Below, piece by piece: positions 8,359 through 20,232 of a DNA stretch of 64,000 nucleotides. Under the pieces are notes generated by a model, which did no database searches, had not been told where the DNA came from, and saw only the letters and a program-made list of their open reading frames with translations. Source of the stretch: Pyropia haitanensis (taxonomy: Eukaryota > Rhodophyta > Bangiophyceae > Bangiales > Bangiaceae); NCBI GenBank assembly GCA_008729055.1, contig SDUX01000007.1, forward strand, positions 3,912,090-3,976,089. Direction: 5' to 3'. A program made the position numbers and the translations under genes. How positions within the stretch are numbered: the stretch's first letter is position 1; each line of letters opens with the position of its first letter.

Positions 8359-11300
8359 TGGCGGGAGCGGCCGCGGCGGCCGCCGCGCCCGCGCCCGCTG
8401 GGGCCGCCTCTGCTGCCGCGTCGCGTGGCGGCACCGGCACTGGCGGCGCCACCGCGTCGGTCGTGCTCCTCGGCGGCCCGTCCAGCCCGAGGGTGGCCTT
8501 GAACCCATTGTACGCCGTCGCCCAGATGCGGTGCAGCTCCTGCACCGTCAGCGGGTCGCCCACCGGCAGCGCCGTATCGGCCACGAGGTGCCCCACGCGG
8601 ATTCCCCGCTGCAGGTCGTTGAGGTGCAGCACCTGGATGCACCGGTGGGACGTCGCCACGAGCGCGACGGGCAGCACGCGCCGCACCACCTCGTCCTGCT
8701 TGGCAAACGACAGCAGCGGGTCGGTGCGGAACTGGTGCACGACCGCGTCATAGGCGCGGACGGCATAGAGGTCCACAAAGGCCGGGTCCCCAGGCGCGGC
8801 CGCCACCTCCGCGTGCGAAGGGATGTACACGCCAAGGAGGACGCCCACCAGGGTGTACAGCGCGTACTCCCAGTCGCCCATCAGCACCGCGCGGAGGCCG
8901 TTGGAGGTCAGCCCCACGCCGCGGAGGGCCAGCGCCCGCAGCGCCCGCGCGCGCTGCAGCCGGTCTACGAGCCCGGCCATCGCAACGGACGACAAGAGCC
9001 CCCCGCCGACGAGGCCAGCCAGGTCGGACGATACGCCCAGCTGGCGGGCACCGTTCGCCACGACGAGGCGGGAGAAGGCCTCGAGGAGCCGGTGGGACTC
9101 GGTCTCTTGGCTGGCGGGCCCGCCCCCGTCGTCGCCCGACTCGCCGCCCATGGCGGTGGTGCCGCCGCCGCCCAGCGGGGGGAACTCGGCGGCCTCGTTT
9201 CGGCGCGCCGCCACCCGCACCAGGCTGAATGCGTCGGCGCCAATGGCCGCGTCCACCGCCGCCGCGGACACGTCGTCGCAGGGCAACGGGAGCCCCCGGA
9301 CGGTGGTCATCCACGCCTCCTCCAGCGACCGGAGGAGCGCCAGGTCCAGCGAGTGGAGGCCCACACAAAAGCCAATGAGCGTGCCCAGCCGATGTGGGGT
9401 CCCCGTGATGGGGTCCACCACATTGACGGCGGGGGCCATGGCGGCGAGCACAAGCTGGGATGCCACCTGGAGTAGCCTGTGCGCCTGCTTGAGCCGCTGC
9501 TCCGCCTGGTCAGCCGCCACCGAGCGGGCCACCTCGGCCCGGAACTCGGCATTCGCACGGCCAATGGCGTTGAGGGTGGACGGCGGGAGGAGGCGGCGGC
9601 CTTCGTCCGCAATGCTCAGCTCTTCCACCTCCATCACATGGATACCGTCGGGGGAGGGGCCACTGATAGAAGGGGAAGGGGGGACACCGCCGCCATCGCC
9701 CGGTGCAGAAGCGGCTGTTGTGACACGGCCCGCGTCCACCACCAGCGCTGCACCGCGGTCATCCACGTCCCGCGCCGGGGCGGTAGTGGCGGCAACCGCG
9801 GGTGACGCGGCGGCGGCTGCCGCAGACCGCCCACCCGCAGTCGCAGCAGCCGCCGCGGTCCGTCGGCGCCCGTCCCCAGCGGCAGCTGCGTCGGCTCGGA
9901 CATAGATGAGCGCGTACGCAGAGGCAAAGCGGAGGCCACCCAGCGCCGCTTCCCACACCTCCCGCTCCGAGACGTCCGCGACGGCAGTGTCACTAAACTT
10001 GGTCCACGGGCTCCCGTCGCCCGCGGCAGCGGCATCCCCCGCCGCACCCAGCGTGCCGGCGGGAACCGCACCGCGGGTGGCATCGACGCCAGTGGCAGCT
10101 GCGCCGCCGGTGGCCGCTGTGCCAATGGCGGGCGGGGTACTCGCGCTCTCACGGCCCGCCACACCGCCCACCTGTCCAGCGTCGGCCGTCGCCGCCGTCG
10201 ACGCGGCTGCCGCCACCCCCCCCGGTGGCGGCGCGGCCTGCACGCCAGCGCCAGCCCCAAACCTTGTCCGGATAAACGCAATGTAGTGACCAGAGTCGGC
10301 GGAGCCCTCGTGCACCAGCACCGCGTGCAGGCGGTACTCCTCCGACGACAGCCCCGCGTGGGCGGCCAGCTCCTCGGCCGCCGCGTCAGCCGAGTCGACC
10401 GCCAGGGACGCCCGCGCCGCCGCGTCCGCCGCGGCCACCGTCGACAGCACCCGAGACGCGGCGGCCACGTCGGCGGCGGCCAAGCCGCCCACGGCTAGGA
10501 GCGGTTGGGCGGGCGTATCCCCGACGCCCGTGCCACTCGCAGCGGCAGCGCCGGCGGCCACGCGCGCCGCCACGCGGGCGAGCGCCACGGAGAAGTCGTC
10601 GGTCGACGCCGCCACCGCCGCCGCAGAGGGGAGACCAGGGGGGGGGCGCGCGGCGCCGGTGGTCACGCCATTCGCCACCGTCCCTGTCGGCACCACCGCG
10701 GCGGACGTAGCGGCGGCTGGCACTGCGGGGGTGCAGACGGTGGGTGGGGTGGGCGCCGTGCCCCCATTGGCGCCAGTGGCTGTGCTACTGCCCGGTGCAG
10801 GCGCAGGCAGGGGTGTGGGTGCTCCCAGCGGCGGGTCTACAACCGACGGCAGCGCGGCGGGGGTCACCCACGTCTCTGCGCGCCGCTCCCCCCTTGCGTC
10901 CCCGGCGGTGGCGGCGGCGCCTGCCAGCAGTGCTGCCGGGATGGGCGCCACTGCCGGCCTGTGCCGCCGCGGGTAGTGCACAAGGTCCGCCGCCGCCGCG
11001 TCGGCGGCCGCTCGCCGCCGCCGCGCGGCGCGGGCGGCGACGCGCGCCGCCGCCGCGGCCGCCGCGTGGCTCTTGAGGTACCGGTCCACCGCGAGGACGG
11101 GCGGGAAGTCAAAGCGGGTGTGCACCTTCTCCGCCGCGTTGACCGTCCGATTGAACGAGACCCGCTGGAGGTAGATGGTGAGGACGGGCGCAAAGCGGGT
11201 AAACAGCACGTCCTTGACCGCGGGCGTCGGCTTCACAGCGGGTGCGGCGTCGCCGCCACCACTGCCCCCGTTGTCGACCCCCCCCCCCGCACCGGCCGGG

Positions 11301-12501
11301 AGACGCGGGGAGGCGGGGGGTTGCAACGAAGAGGATGGCGACATGGCGCTCGAGGTCGTTTCAGGCGGGCTGTCAGCCGCTGCAGCATCAGCAGGGGGAG
11401 CCGCAGCGGCGCCGGCCGCGGCAGCGAGGGCGGGCGCACCGGCCACGGCCGCCGAGGCAGCCCCCGCGCCGCCATCCGAGGCCGCCACAGGCAGCGATGA
11501 AGCCGGCCGAGTCGCCGCCGCCGCCACGTCCGCCCCCGCACCGGGCCCCGCCTCCGCCCCTGCCGACGACGACGCGGGATCCACACTGTACTCAATGAGC
11601 GTGTGCACGTAGTCGTCCAGCGCCGAGTGTAGGTCCCGCGACGCGGGGTTGGTCGCGTCCACGATGATGGAGTTCATGGTCTGCTCCCGGTTGGGCACGA
11701 GCACCGGCGAGCCGCCCCCCGTGCCGCCGCCGCCCGCGTCCCCGCCCGCCGCGGGTGGCCCCCCCACCGCGTTGGTATCCCCGGCGCCGCCGCTGGTGAG
11801 GGCGTCGCCGCCGTCGGCACGGCGGACCTCCTGCTCAAAGTGGGCGGCAAAGAGGGCGTGCACCAGGTTGGGCTCCTCCCCCCCCGCGCCCACCCCCGTG
11901 CCCGACCCAGACAGCGGGCTGCCCGGCGCCGCGCCACCCCCCGAGGCGGCAGCAGCCGTACCAGGGCTGGCGGCGGCGGCGGCCTTCCCCTCCCCTTTCA
12001 TCCGCACGTCCCGCACGGGCGACGCCGACGACCGCGACGCGCGCGCAACGGCGGTCAGGCCGCGCTCCACATTGTCCAGGAAAATCTGGTTGAACTCGGA
12101 CACGTCCTGCTGTTCCCCAATCTCCAGCGGCCGCCCGTCGGCGTAGCGGAGCGCGCCGACCGCCGCGGACGGGTCCGCGACCGCCTCCTCCGACAGGGCC
12201 ATCGTCCCAAACAGCGACTGGAGGTGCTCCATGAAATCCACCGCCGCCCGCTCCGCCGCCGCCGCCGCCGCGGGGCCCGGCGCACCGCCGGGCGCCGCGT
12301 TCTCCTTGTCCGACGCCCCGTCCCCGTCAATGACAATGGTGCCAACGTCGGCGGTCGCGGGCGTCGGCGACGCCATCGCAACCGATGCCGGCACCAGCGG
12401 CGGGGTGCCCACATCCCGGCCGCCACTGTTGCTCGCGGTCGCGGTCGGCCCCAGCGGTGGGCCGCCGCCGCCACCACCCCCATCACCGCCGCCACCGCCG
12501 T

Positions 12502-12532
<31 letters not shown>

Positions 12533-13262
12533 ATTGCCGGCCGCCCGCGCCGCCGCCTTGTACGCCGTGGATCGGAACGAAAAGACCGCCTGCCGGAAGC
12601 GGGGCAGATAAAAATAGGTCTGCAGCAGGGAGTTGAGGTAGCAGGTGTTGCCAATGTTGCGGAGCCCCACCGGCACCGACTCGGACGCGCGGCGGCGGGC
12701 GCGGGGGTCCCCCAGCGCGCTCGCGCGGGCGCCCCCCCCGCGCCCGCGCCCGCGCCCGCCTCGCGGATGCTCGCCTCGATGGCCAGCTGGGTGTCCTTGT
12801 CCACCCCCCCGGCGCCGCCCGTGTCGGACGAGTGGTGCGGCTGCGCTTCCGCGCGGCTCAGCTCCATCGCGCGCGCCAGCTCCGCGTCCTCTTCCCCCAC
12901 GCCCGTTGACGCGGCGGACGTGGCGTCGCCGAGGTGCACCAGCGACGTGGCCGCCAGCGCGTCCCGGTCGGCCGACCCCGTCACCGCCACCGCGCCAGAG
13001 GAGGTGGCCGACTGCGGCCGCCGCGGCGCGCCCGGCGGGGCGGCGCCCCGCGCGGGGGGGACGACGGCGGCACCGGCGGCGGGAGGGCGGGACCGCTACC
13101 GCCACCGCCGCCGCTGACGCCGCCGACGCCAGCGTCGTCCTCCTCCACGATCATACTCACCGCCATCTCCATGTCGCTGACGCCCGCGCCGATGCACACG
13201 GCAATCTTGTGGAGCGGGAAGCCCATGCCGAGCAGCGTCACCTTGAGCTCCTCGGGTGTCAT
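7815..13262 (-). CDS. Ubiquitin carboxyl-terminal hydrolase, USP25/28-like (UBA + UIM + USP)
   Basis: A cysteine protease predicted to cleave ubiquitin from proteins. The start at 13262 has a perfect GCCACCATG context. A UBA-like domain follows (MTPEELKVTLLGMGF, 13262-13140), then two UIM-like helices (ELARAMELSRAEA and TQLAIEASIREAG, about 12895-12770), as in USP25/28. The USP Cys box GLRNIGNTCYLNSLLQ has its catalytic Cys at 12641-12643. QQDVSEF lies near 12100, and the His box HAVLVHEGS..SGHY has His at 10286-10288. The tail beyond the USP fold is helical. UBA, UIMs, USP domain and C-terminus lie in frames that change three times: near 13050 (poly-C/G), near 12735 (poly-C) and near 8190 (poly-G). 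Sequence errors in homopolymers explain this better than introns. The stop used is at 7815. The USP domain holds very long Ala/Gly insertions. Family confidence is high; exact protein is not. Confidence 0.85.
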
Positions 13263-14854
13263 GGTGGCACCAGGGGGGGGGGGGGGGGGGGAGGGCGCCG
13301 CTGCCGCCGGCCCAACGCAGACACCACCGCAGCCGCCGCCGCCGCCGCGGGCGGCCGCCGGGTCAACGGCGGAGGAAGGGCCGGCGGCGGCTGCGCCAGG
13401 CGCCGGTGGGTGGACGTGACGAGGGGGGTGCTCGGACGGACGTGACGGGGGCGGGCCCCCCCGGCAGGCAACGACGCGCGCCGCGATGCCGCTCCCGACC
13501 AGGCCGTGCGCGGCGGTGGCGGCCTCCACCGCACCGGCGGGGACGGCGGGCGCGGATCGGGGGCGCGGGCGGGGGCGGCGCGCGAGTGTCCGCGGCACAG
13601 GCAACGGCCTTGCGCCGCAGTCGCCGCACCGGTCGCGGACCGCGCTTGCCCCCCCAGACGCGCGCCTCGGCACCAAAAGGAATCGTCCACCGTCCGCAAG
13701 CGCCGACGTGCAATTCCCGGCCCGGCCACACACCGCTGCCGCTCGACACGCTGTAGTGCGTAGCGCCTCACCCTTATCTCACCCTCCAATCTTGTGTTTG
13801 GCTAGTGAGGAATTGAAAGCAGTTGAGCCCCTCTTTCCGTATGTCATCAGTTGCTCAAGTTCGTTTCGTGCAGACGATGTTGTCGTTTTGGATGATCGTC
13901 GGCCGCGGGCTACCGTTGCAGCTGGGAGTGCAAGAAGCGCGTCGAGCAGCGGGAACTGCTGCAAGCAACGGATGACCGTGCTCTCTGTTGCACACCAGCA
14001 TGCATAACCAAATTTTCTTTGTGTCGCGCAAGCGCATGCCCGCGGCGACACGAGCACATCGCACCAGCAGCTGCAGATGCCAGGCGTCTACGTTGCCGCC
14101 TGTACGCCGTAGCATCGTAAACAGACGAGAGGGTTCAATCCAGTGCACTCTGGAAGGGCCTTTTGGCCTCCTCCGCGCGGCCGAGGATACTTCCATCAAC
14201 ATAGAAGCACCACAGGCGCCTGTTCATCAGACTTGGCGTTGGCTTGGGGGCGTGCTTTGGTCGATATGGAGCCAGCGCACGAGGCGCCCACAGAGCGAGC
14301 AAGAAAAAGGGCAAAAAAAAAAACAATCACTTGTGCCCAGCGAGGCATCTGAAGCACTGCGCCGCCGCCCCCAACCGTCTTCCCTCTGCCGCCGTGCGCA
14401 ACTCCAGCGCCACCCTCCTTCCCCTCCACCCCATTCAAAGATACGACGCTCAGACTCATGGCATGTGTGGCCTCCATGTTTGCGTTGACGAGAGGGACAA
14501 GCCATCGGCAGCCTCCCGAGTGTCGCCCCCATCGTCAGACTCTTCCGTCCACGAGCGCCGCCATTCATCCCGTGCCGCTCAACTAGCGGCGCGACTTTGC
14601 CCATCAAGCGCCGCGCACCGCCTTTGTGTCGTTTCAGGTCGCCCAGCGAGCCAGGCGCGGTCCCCGCCGTCGTCACCCCAGGCCGTCCCCGTCGCCACCG
14701 CCGCCTCCTGCAGTGGCACCAGTCTTGCGCCCGCGCCGCTGGCACCACCTCCATCCCTGTCGGCGGCGTGCGACGGCCGCCTCCCCGGCCGCCGTGCCCG
14801 CCACGTGTCTGCCGGCACAAACGCCGCCACGCGCGCCGCCGCGAGTGCCGGCGG

Positions 14855-14899
<45 letters not shown>

Positions 14900-16036
14900 G
14901 CCGCCGCCGCCGCTGCGCCGCCGCCGTTGCCGCCACCGCAGCGGCGGCGCCCCCCAACGCCAGCCCAGTCCCGGCGGCTGGGGTGGGGCACTGAATGGTC
15001 TGGCAATCCCACCGTGTCGGGCGCGTCTGCGCGGCGCACGCCCCGGCGCCGCACGACGACGCGGGCGCCCGCCGCAGCGGAGCGCGGCGGCTCGTGGGCA
15101 CAAGCCGCCGCGGCCAGCCGCGGCCAGGGGGTCCGTCACCCCCCCCTCCGTCCCGCTCTCTCCCCCGCGCCCCCCCCCGCCGCCCTTGGTACCGCCACCC
15201 CACGCCCAAACCGCCTCCATCGGGGCGGGACGCCATGCGTGTCACCTGGCGTTTTGTTGCCGCCGCCGCCGACACCGCCGCGGTCGCCAGGCCTCACGCC
15301 CGGGCCAGAGGCTGCCGCCCGTGTATGGAACGTCTGATGGCATCCCAGCCGGCTCCCGCTCGAGCGCGGGGTGGGCGGGCGCGCGTCCCACGCGGGGGTA
15401 GCGGATTCCCCCCCAGCTCGGCCGCGGGGGGTGGGGTGCCGCCCCTGCATCGCATCGCCGCGGTTTGCTCCCCGTCCACTCCCCACGACGCTGCGCGGGT
15501 GCATCCCCGCCCGAGGGGGTGCGGCGGCAACACCCGCGGGGGGGGGGGGGGTGCACGGCGGCCCGCGGTGCGGCGGCTCTCCTCGCAAAATCCGGTCAGG
15601 CGGCCCCGGGGTGGCCGCGCGGCGGTTGGGGGCACCGTCGCGCCCGGCCGCACCGCCCGCCCCGCGCAGAACGCCGGCGGGTCTGCGCGCGGCGGTGCCA
15701 TCCGCCGACGGCCAATGGCGAGCCGACGCACACAAGGCGGGGGGCCCATGGCAGCCACCAAACGTGCGCCGCGGTTCCTTCTTTCCTTTGCGTGGCGACC
15801 ACCCGGCGTCGGTCCCGCGCCGCCGCTGCACGCCGCGCGTGGTGTAGCGGGGTGCAGCCGACGAGGCCCGCCGCAAACCAACCCAGTCAGGCCCCGACTG
15901 GCTCGACGGAGGGGGCCGTGGGGGTGGAGGCGACACAACCGCCACGTGGGGGCGGACGGGGGCCGCCCCCCCCAGGCGGCGCGCGCAGGGGCGCCGGCGT
16001 CCCGTGCGCCAGCCGCCGCGGGCCCACGGAGGCCAG
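13263..16036. other. Intergenic, low-complexity GC-rich region upstream of the USP gene
   Basis: 13263-13760 is GC-rich 5' flank of the USP gene, with overlapping frames but no homology. 13780-14600 is less GC-rich and holds no supported gene. 14820-14960 is a (CCG)n tract and 15000-16030 is Pro/Arg/Gly low-complexity in every frame. No start, domain or consistent codon bias supports a gene. Confidence 0.6.
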
Positions 16037-16044
16037 TATAAAAG
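16037..16044 (+). promoter_or_regulatory. TATA box, probable promoter for the gene at 16837
   Basis: TATAAAAG stands out in DNA that is almost pure G+C. It faces the coiled-coil gene, whose best ATG is about 790 bases downstream, so the 5' leader would be long or contain an intron. Confidence 0.45.
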
Positions 16045-16140
16045 GCAGCGGCTGGCGGCGCCCGCTCGTCACGCCGCGGCGGCAGGGAGGGAGGCAAACA
16101 CCGCCACCGCCTCCACCGCCGGCCACCCCACTCCGCCCGT

Positions 16141-16199
16141 CCGCCCGCCCGCCCGCCCGCCCGCCCGCCCGCCCGCCCGCCCGCCCGCCCGCCCGCCCG
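16141..16199 (+). repeat. (CCGC)n tetranucleotide microsatellite
   Basis: About 59 bases of nearly perfect CCGC repeats, within the presumed 5' leader of the downstream gene. The complementary strand is a (GGGC) run of the kind that can form G-quadruplexes. Confidence 0.9.
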
Positions 16200-16697
16200 T
16201 CGCCCGTCGCCGCCCGCCACCACCATCCCACACCCCCGCCGCCACCGGCGCAGGGGGGGCGGCCGCGCGGACGGCCGTCACCCCCTCCCCCCTCCACTCC
16301 CCCCCTCCCCTTCCCCCCCCGCGCGGCCGGTTTGGGGTCTGCGTCACGCCGCCACCGGCGGCTGTCGCATCTGGGGGCGCCCCCCCCCCCCCCCCCGCCC
16401 TCCGTGACCGCCTCCACTACCTCGGTGGGCCGTCCCCGCCGTGTCCCGTTGGGGGTGGTTTGCACCCCGCTGCGGTGGGCAAGCCACCGCGCGCCCTCGT
16501 TGCCTGCCGTCGCCCCAGTGTCCGTTGCCGCTGCCGCCGCCGCCCCGCGTGGGTCGTCCGCCGCCCCCAGTCGTCTGCCGCCCGGTCGCGCCCGTGTCGA
16601 CCGGCGCGGCGTTTGGTCCTCCCTGTCGGCCGCCCGTTGCTGGAGGGCACCGCTCCTCGAGCACACCACGGCTTCCCTCCTGTGTTGGCACGCGTGC

Positions 16698-16762
16698 CCG
16701 TCGACGCCGCCCGACGACGCCGCCCGTCGACGCTGCCCGTCGACGCCGCCCGTCGACGCCGC
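16698..16762 (+). repeat. 13-bp minisatellite, five copies
   Basis: Five tandem copies of CCGTCGACGCCGC, two with one substitution, each of the perfect copies holding the palindrome GTCGAC. The 13-bp period is not a multiple of three, which argues that this stretch is not coding and that translation starts after it. Confidence 0.8.
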
Positions 16763-16836
16763 CCCGCGGCGGCTGCCTCGGCGGGGCTACCCCGTCCACG
16801 CGGCGCGGGCGCCAGCATCAGAGCGGCGCGCTTGCC

Positions 16837-18933
16837 ATGGGCAACAGCCCCAAGCTGGGGCGGCCGGCCATGTCCCCCGACGCCTTTCCTTTTCCTTGGA
16901 GCGATTGCGCGGACGCCGTGCCGCTGCCGGCGGCGCCACCCGCCCTCCCCGCCGTCGACGGCCAGCCGTGGGAAGGGCACACGTGGCATGTGTGGGATAG
17001 CCCCGTGACGGTGGCGGCGGCGGCGCCCGCCACCCCGCCCGCCGACGGTCAGCCCGGCGGGTTGGGCGCTTGGCCGTTGAACCTCCCCGATGAGGCGACG
17101 CTGCCGCCCGACATGCCCGACGCCTACGGTCACCCGGGACAGGGGAACGGTTGGTCTCTGTTGAGCAGCGCCGCTGCTGCGGCGTCGCCCGCCCCACCTG
17201 CCACCGACGGGCAGCTGCGGGAGGTGCGTGCGGGCCCGTCGGACGGGGGGAGGGGGGACGCCGCCGCTTCTGTTGCCCGCGCTGTGTCCCTTGCTGAGTG
17301 TGTTGCTGCACCGCCCTCCGTCGACCCCCTCTTCGCTGATACCATGCCGTTGTCATCCACATGCGAAAGCCTGTCGGATGAGGTTGTGCGACTTCTAGGC
17401 CGCGCCGGGACCCCCGATGGGGACCAAAGCCACCTGGTGGACCTACTCGATTTCCATGCGATGGACTACAGGGGAGACAAGCCCGACATTTCGTTCCCGG
17501 CCAACGCGGGCGAACTGGCCTTTGGTCAAGGCTACACACCCCTGATCGCGCCCGTCTCCCCGCTGCGCACGGAGCAGCACGGACCCGCTGCGGCCTCGCC
17601 GCCACCCGCAGCCGCTGCTTCTCCTCGCGAGGTCGTGGTCATGGAGGATCAGCCGGTCGGCGGCGCCCGGCCGCGAGGCGCATCGTGCAAGCGGTCCCGA
17701 GCACGGTGGATGGCGGAGGAGGTGGCGTCTGCGGCGGCCGCTCGGGTGGACGGGACCGTCGTCTCTGTGGTTGTGCCGCCTGCAGTTCCAGGCGGGGGGG
17801 ATCCCACGGTGGCCCCCACCCCCACCCACAGCTCAATGGGGACTGCCGGGGGGCTGCCGCCGCCCCCAGGCAGTGACGTGAGCGGCGGCGGCGCCGTGGC
17901 AGCGCGGGCATCCGCCGAGGCGGCGGGTGGAGTGCCGGCCTTGTGGCCGCATGCCGCTTCCCCGCAGGCCGCAGCGGCCCCAGTGGCCTCCCCGTCGACG
18001 GCGCCCATCCCGTCGACGGCGGCAAGCGCGGCGGTGGCGGGCACCCCCGCCCCCGCCGCCGGGGCCCGCGGCGGGGGTGGCGCCCGGCAGACCAGCCGCG
18101 CCCGGCGGACCAACCGCCCTCGGCGGACCAACCACGCTCGGCGGGGCGGTCTTCCCTCACGGGGCGATGGCGGCGGTGCCGCGGCGGCGGCCGACGGCCG
18201 CCACGATGCGGCGGCAACGGTAGCGGAGATGGAAGCGGCGACCCTGCTAGCGACGGAAACGGCAGCGGCGGTGGTTTCGGTGCAGGCGGAGCAGTCGGCG
18301 GCTCAGCAGCGGCTCACCCACCATCAAGCGGGGCTGGCGGCGGTCAGGGCGGCGACGGCGGTGGCCGCGGCCACCGTGGAGGCGGTCAACGAAGCCGAGG
18401 CGGCGGTCAAGGCCGCAAAGCGCGTCGTGACCAGGCTCGCCAAGCAGCTGTCGCGGGCCACCAAGACTGCCAAAGAGGCCAGCGGCCGAGCAAAGCTGTT
18501 GCGCTTTCCCGCCGGCTCGTCGCGGTTGGCGATGGTGGTGGCGGCGGCAGAGGCGGCCAAGACGGAAAAGTGGGACTCGTGGAACGCATCGCCACGGGGC
18601 GTAGCGCTCACCGCCCTCATCGCGGCACAGGAAAAGGAGCGGCAGCTCCGGCGGGAGCTGCAGCACGTGTCACGGCGCGGGGGGGGGCGCGCCGCCGCCA
18701 CCGCGGCGCGTCTTGAAGAGCGCTTGCGGGAGGCGCAGGCCAACGTGGCCGCGCTGGAGGCGCACCACGGCACGCGCTCGGTTCTGTCGGACTGTCGCAC
18801 GGATGCGTGCGCACAGGCGTGGGACTACACCCTGCTGCAGGAGCTGGAGCGGGCCATTGAGGAGGAGAGCCAAGCGGCAGCGGCAAGGGCGGTGCCGCCG
18901 GGGGGAGGGGCCGCATCGGGGGGGGTCTGCTAG
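16837..18933 (+). CDS. Hypothetical protein with internal repeats and C-terminal coiled coil
   Basis: Not recognised. From the ATG at 16837 (context GCCATGG) the protein is 698 residues. The frame is open further upstream, but through a 13-bp minisatellite. The N-terminal third has a repeated motif of the type PAxPAxDGQP (three times, roughly residues 25-130), with W/P-rich spacers. Around residues 160-210 is a non-repetitive acidic segment (SLSDEVVRLL..LVDLLDFHAMDY). A basic run RRTNRPRRTNHARR near residue 425 could be a nuclear signal or nucleic-acid contact. Residues about 450-680 are Ala/Glu/Arg-rich and predicted coiled coil, containing a conserved-looking patch (RFPAGSSRLAMVV). The stop is TAG 18931-18933. 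Coding is supported by low-repeat segments staying in one frame for 2 kb. Function unknown. Confidence 0.6.
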   Translation: MGNSPKLGRPAMSPDAFPFPWSDCADAVPLPAAPPALPAVDGQPWEGHTWHVWDSPVTVAAAAPATPPADGQPGGLGAWPLNLPDEATLPPDMPDAYGHPGQGNGWSLLSSAAAAASPAPPATDGQLREVRAGPSDGGRGDAAASVARAVSLAECVAAPPSVDPLFADTMPLSSTCESLSDEVVRLLGRAGTPDGDQSHLVDLLDFHAMDYRGDKPDISFPANAGELAFGQGYTPLIAPVSPLRTEQHGPAAASPPPAAAASPREVVVMEDQPVGGARPRGASCKRSRARWMAEEVASAAAARVDGTVVSVVVPPAVPGGGDPTVAPTPTHSSMGTAGGLPPPPGSDVSGGGAVAARASAEAAGGVPALWPHAASPQAAAAPVASPSTAPIPSTAASAAVAGTPAPAAGARGGGGARQTSRARRTNRPRRTNHARRGGLPSRGDGGGAAAAADGRHDAAATVAEMEAATLLATETAAAVVSVQAEQSAAQQRLTHHQAGLAAVRAATAVAAATVEAVNEAEAAVKAAKRVVTRLAKQLSRATKTAKEASGRAKLLRFPAGSSRLAMVVAAAEAAKTEKWDSWNASPRGVALTALIAAQEKERQLRRELQHVSRRGGGRAAATAARLEERLREAQANVAALEAHHGTRSVLSDCRTDACAQAWDYTLLQELERAIEEESQAAAARAVPPGGGAASGGVC

Positions 18934-20077
18934 ACGTTGTCGGGCACGGAGCGGGGGGGAAGGAAGCTCGCTGGGATCCGCCGTCGGGGCGGCCGATGTG
19001 GCGCTGCGCCAGTCGCCGGCAGGGCCGCCACCGTCGTCGCCCGGGGCTGCCGCCGTGGCCGGCACGGCGGTCGTTCATGGCGGGAGTTGGCGGCGGGCGT
19101 CAATGGGTTGTGGGGCACCCCAGAGCGGCGGCGCCGCCATGTCGTCGGGTCGGTGTGGGTGGCGAATGGCGTCGCTGCACGCGCCGCCCACCCGGCTGAC
19201 CGTCCATCCCTTCGCGACGCGTGCCGAGTCCCTGCGGACGACGGCGACGCCGACGGGGCGGGATGCACTTATCGCCGTCAGGCGGTTGGTCGAGGCGGTG
19301 GAACCCGCGGCCAAGACGCCAGTGCGCCGTCCTTCTGTTGGAGGTGGTTGGTCAAGGCGGGCGCCAATGCGGCGTTACGGGTCGTCGACGTCTTTCCGGC
19401 CATGCGGGGGGGGGAGCCTTGAGTGTTTGGTGGCGGAGGACAGCGTCTCGCCGCGGCGGTCAAGGAGGGGCAGTGCGCTGCGGGTCAAGGGAGGGAGGCG
19501 GTGTCGGTGGCGATCCCACCCCGCCGGGCGGATGCGCGCATCATCATACGCGGGGAAAGCCGACCTTGTGAGCAGCGAGCACAAGCGGGGGGGGGGAGTC
19601 AACAGTGGTGGGGATGGGTGGGAGCACGTACGCCCAAGCGTGGGGAGGTCACAGAGGAATAGCGGTCTGGCCTGTTTGCTGCTGTTCGTCGTCCATGGGC
19701 ACTCTGTCACTGGTCCTCCCTTGTGGGCCATTGCTGGGTGGCGGCATTTGGCGGGAGTCGTCCGCGGCAAAGTGCGGCGCCAGGCGACAGGGGTGGCGGG
19801 CGGTGGATGGCAGACGGTGAGTGGCAGGGGTGGTGGGCGCTGGGCGACGAGGTTCGCCGGCGGCCACGTGGTCGGGATGGCGTCTGCTCCCCAAATCTGC
19901 CGCCAGCCGATTGCCATCGTCGTCAATGTGGCCGTGCCGCCGGCGGCGGCGGCCGTCGGCCCTCGACGGCATGCGTCGGCGCCCTGTTGTCGACGCCCGT
20001 GGCGGCGGTCCCTGCCAGCGCCGTCGCCGCCGACGGTGCGTCGGGGGTGGGGGCGGGCTCCCCCCGTCAGCCGCGGC
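18934..20077. other. Intergenic, no gene seen
   Basis: GC-rich sequence following the coiled-coil gene. Several overlapping frames lack homology, start context or compositional support. I see nothing specific apart from short poly-G runs. Confidence 0.5.
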
Positions 20078-20232
20078 CGTGTGGCCAGGCCAGCTGGCCA
20101 GCCGCAGCCGTGTGGCCAGGCCAGCTGGCCAGCCGCAGCCGTGTGGCCAGGCCAGCTGGCCAGCCGCAGCCGTGTGGCCAGGCCAGCTGGCCAGCCGCAG
20201 CCGTGTGGCCAGGCCAGCTGGCCAGCCTGGCC
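20078..20232 (+). repeat. 31-bp tandem repeat, five copies
   Basis: Copies start at 20078, 20109, 20140, 20171 and 20202. The first four are essentially identical and the fifth diverges at its end. Each unit contains the 12-bp palindrome GGCCAGCTGGCC. The period is not a multiple of three, so open frames through it cycle frame and are not evidence of coding. Confidence 0.95.

Noticed and set aside
14227..15401. Overlapping frames on both strands around a (CCG)n tract
   Set aside because: Frames mirror each other and hold no conserved segment; open only because stops are rare at this GC content.
20078..20232. CRISPR array
   Set aside because: The 31-bp units are directly abutting with no spacers and the host is eukaryotic.
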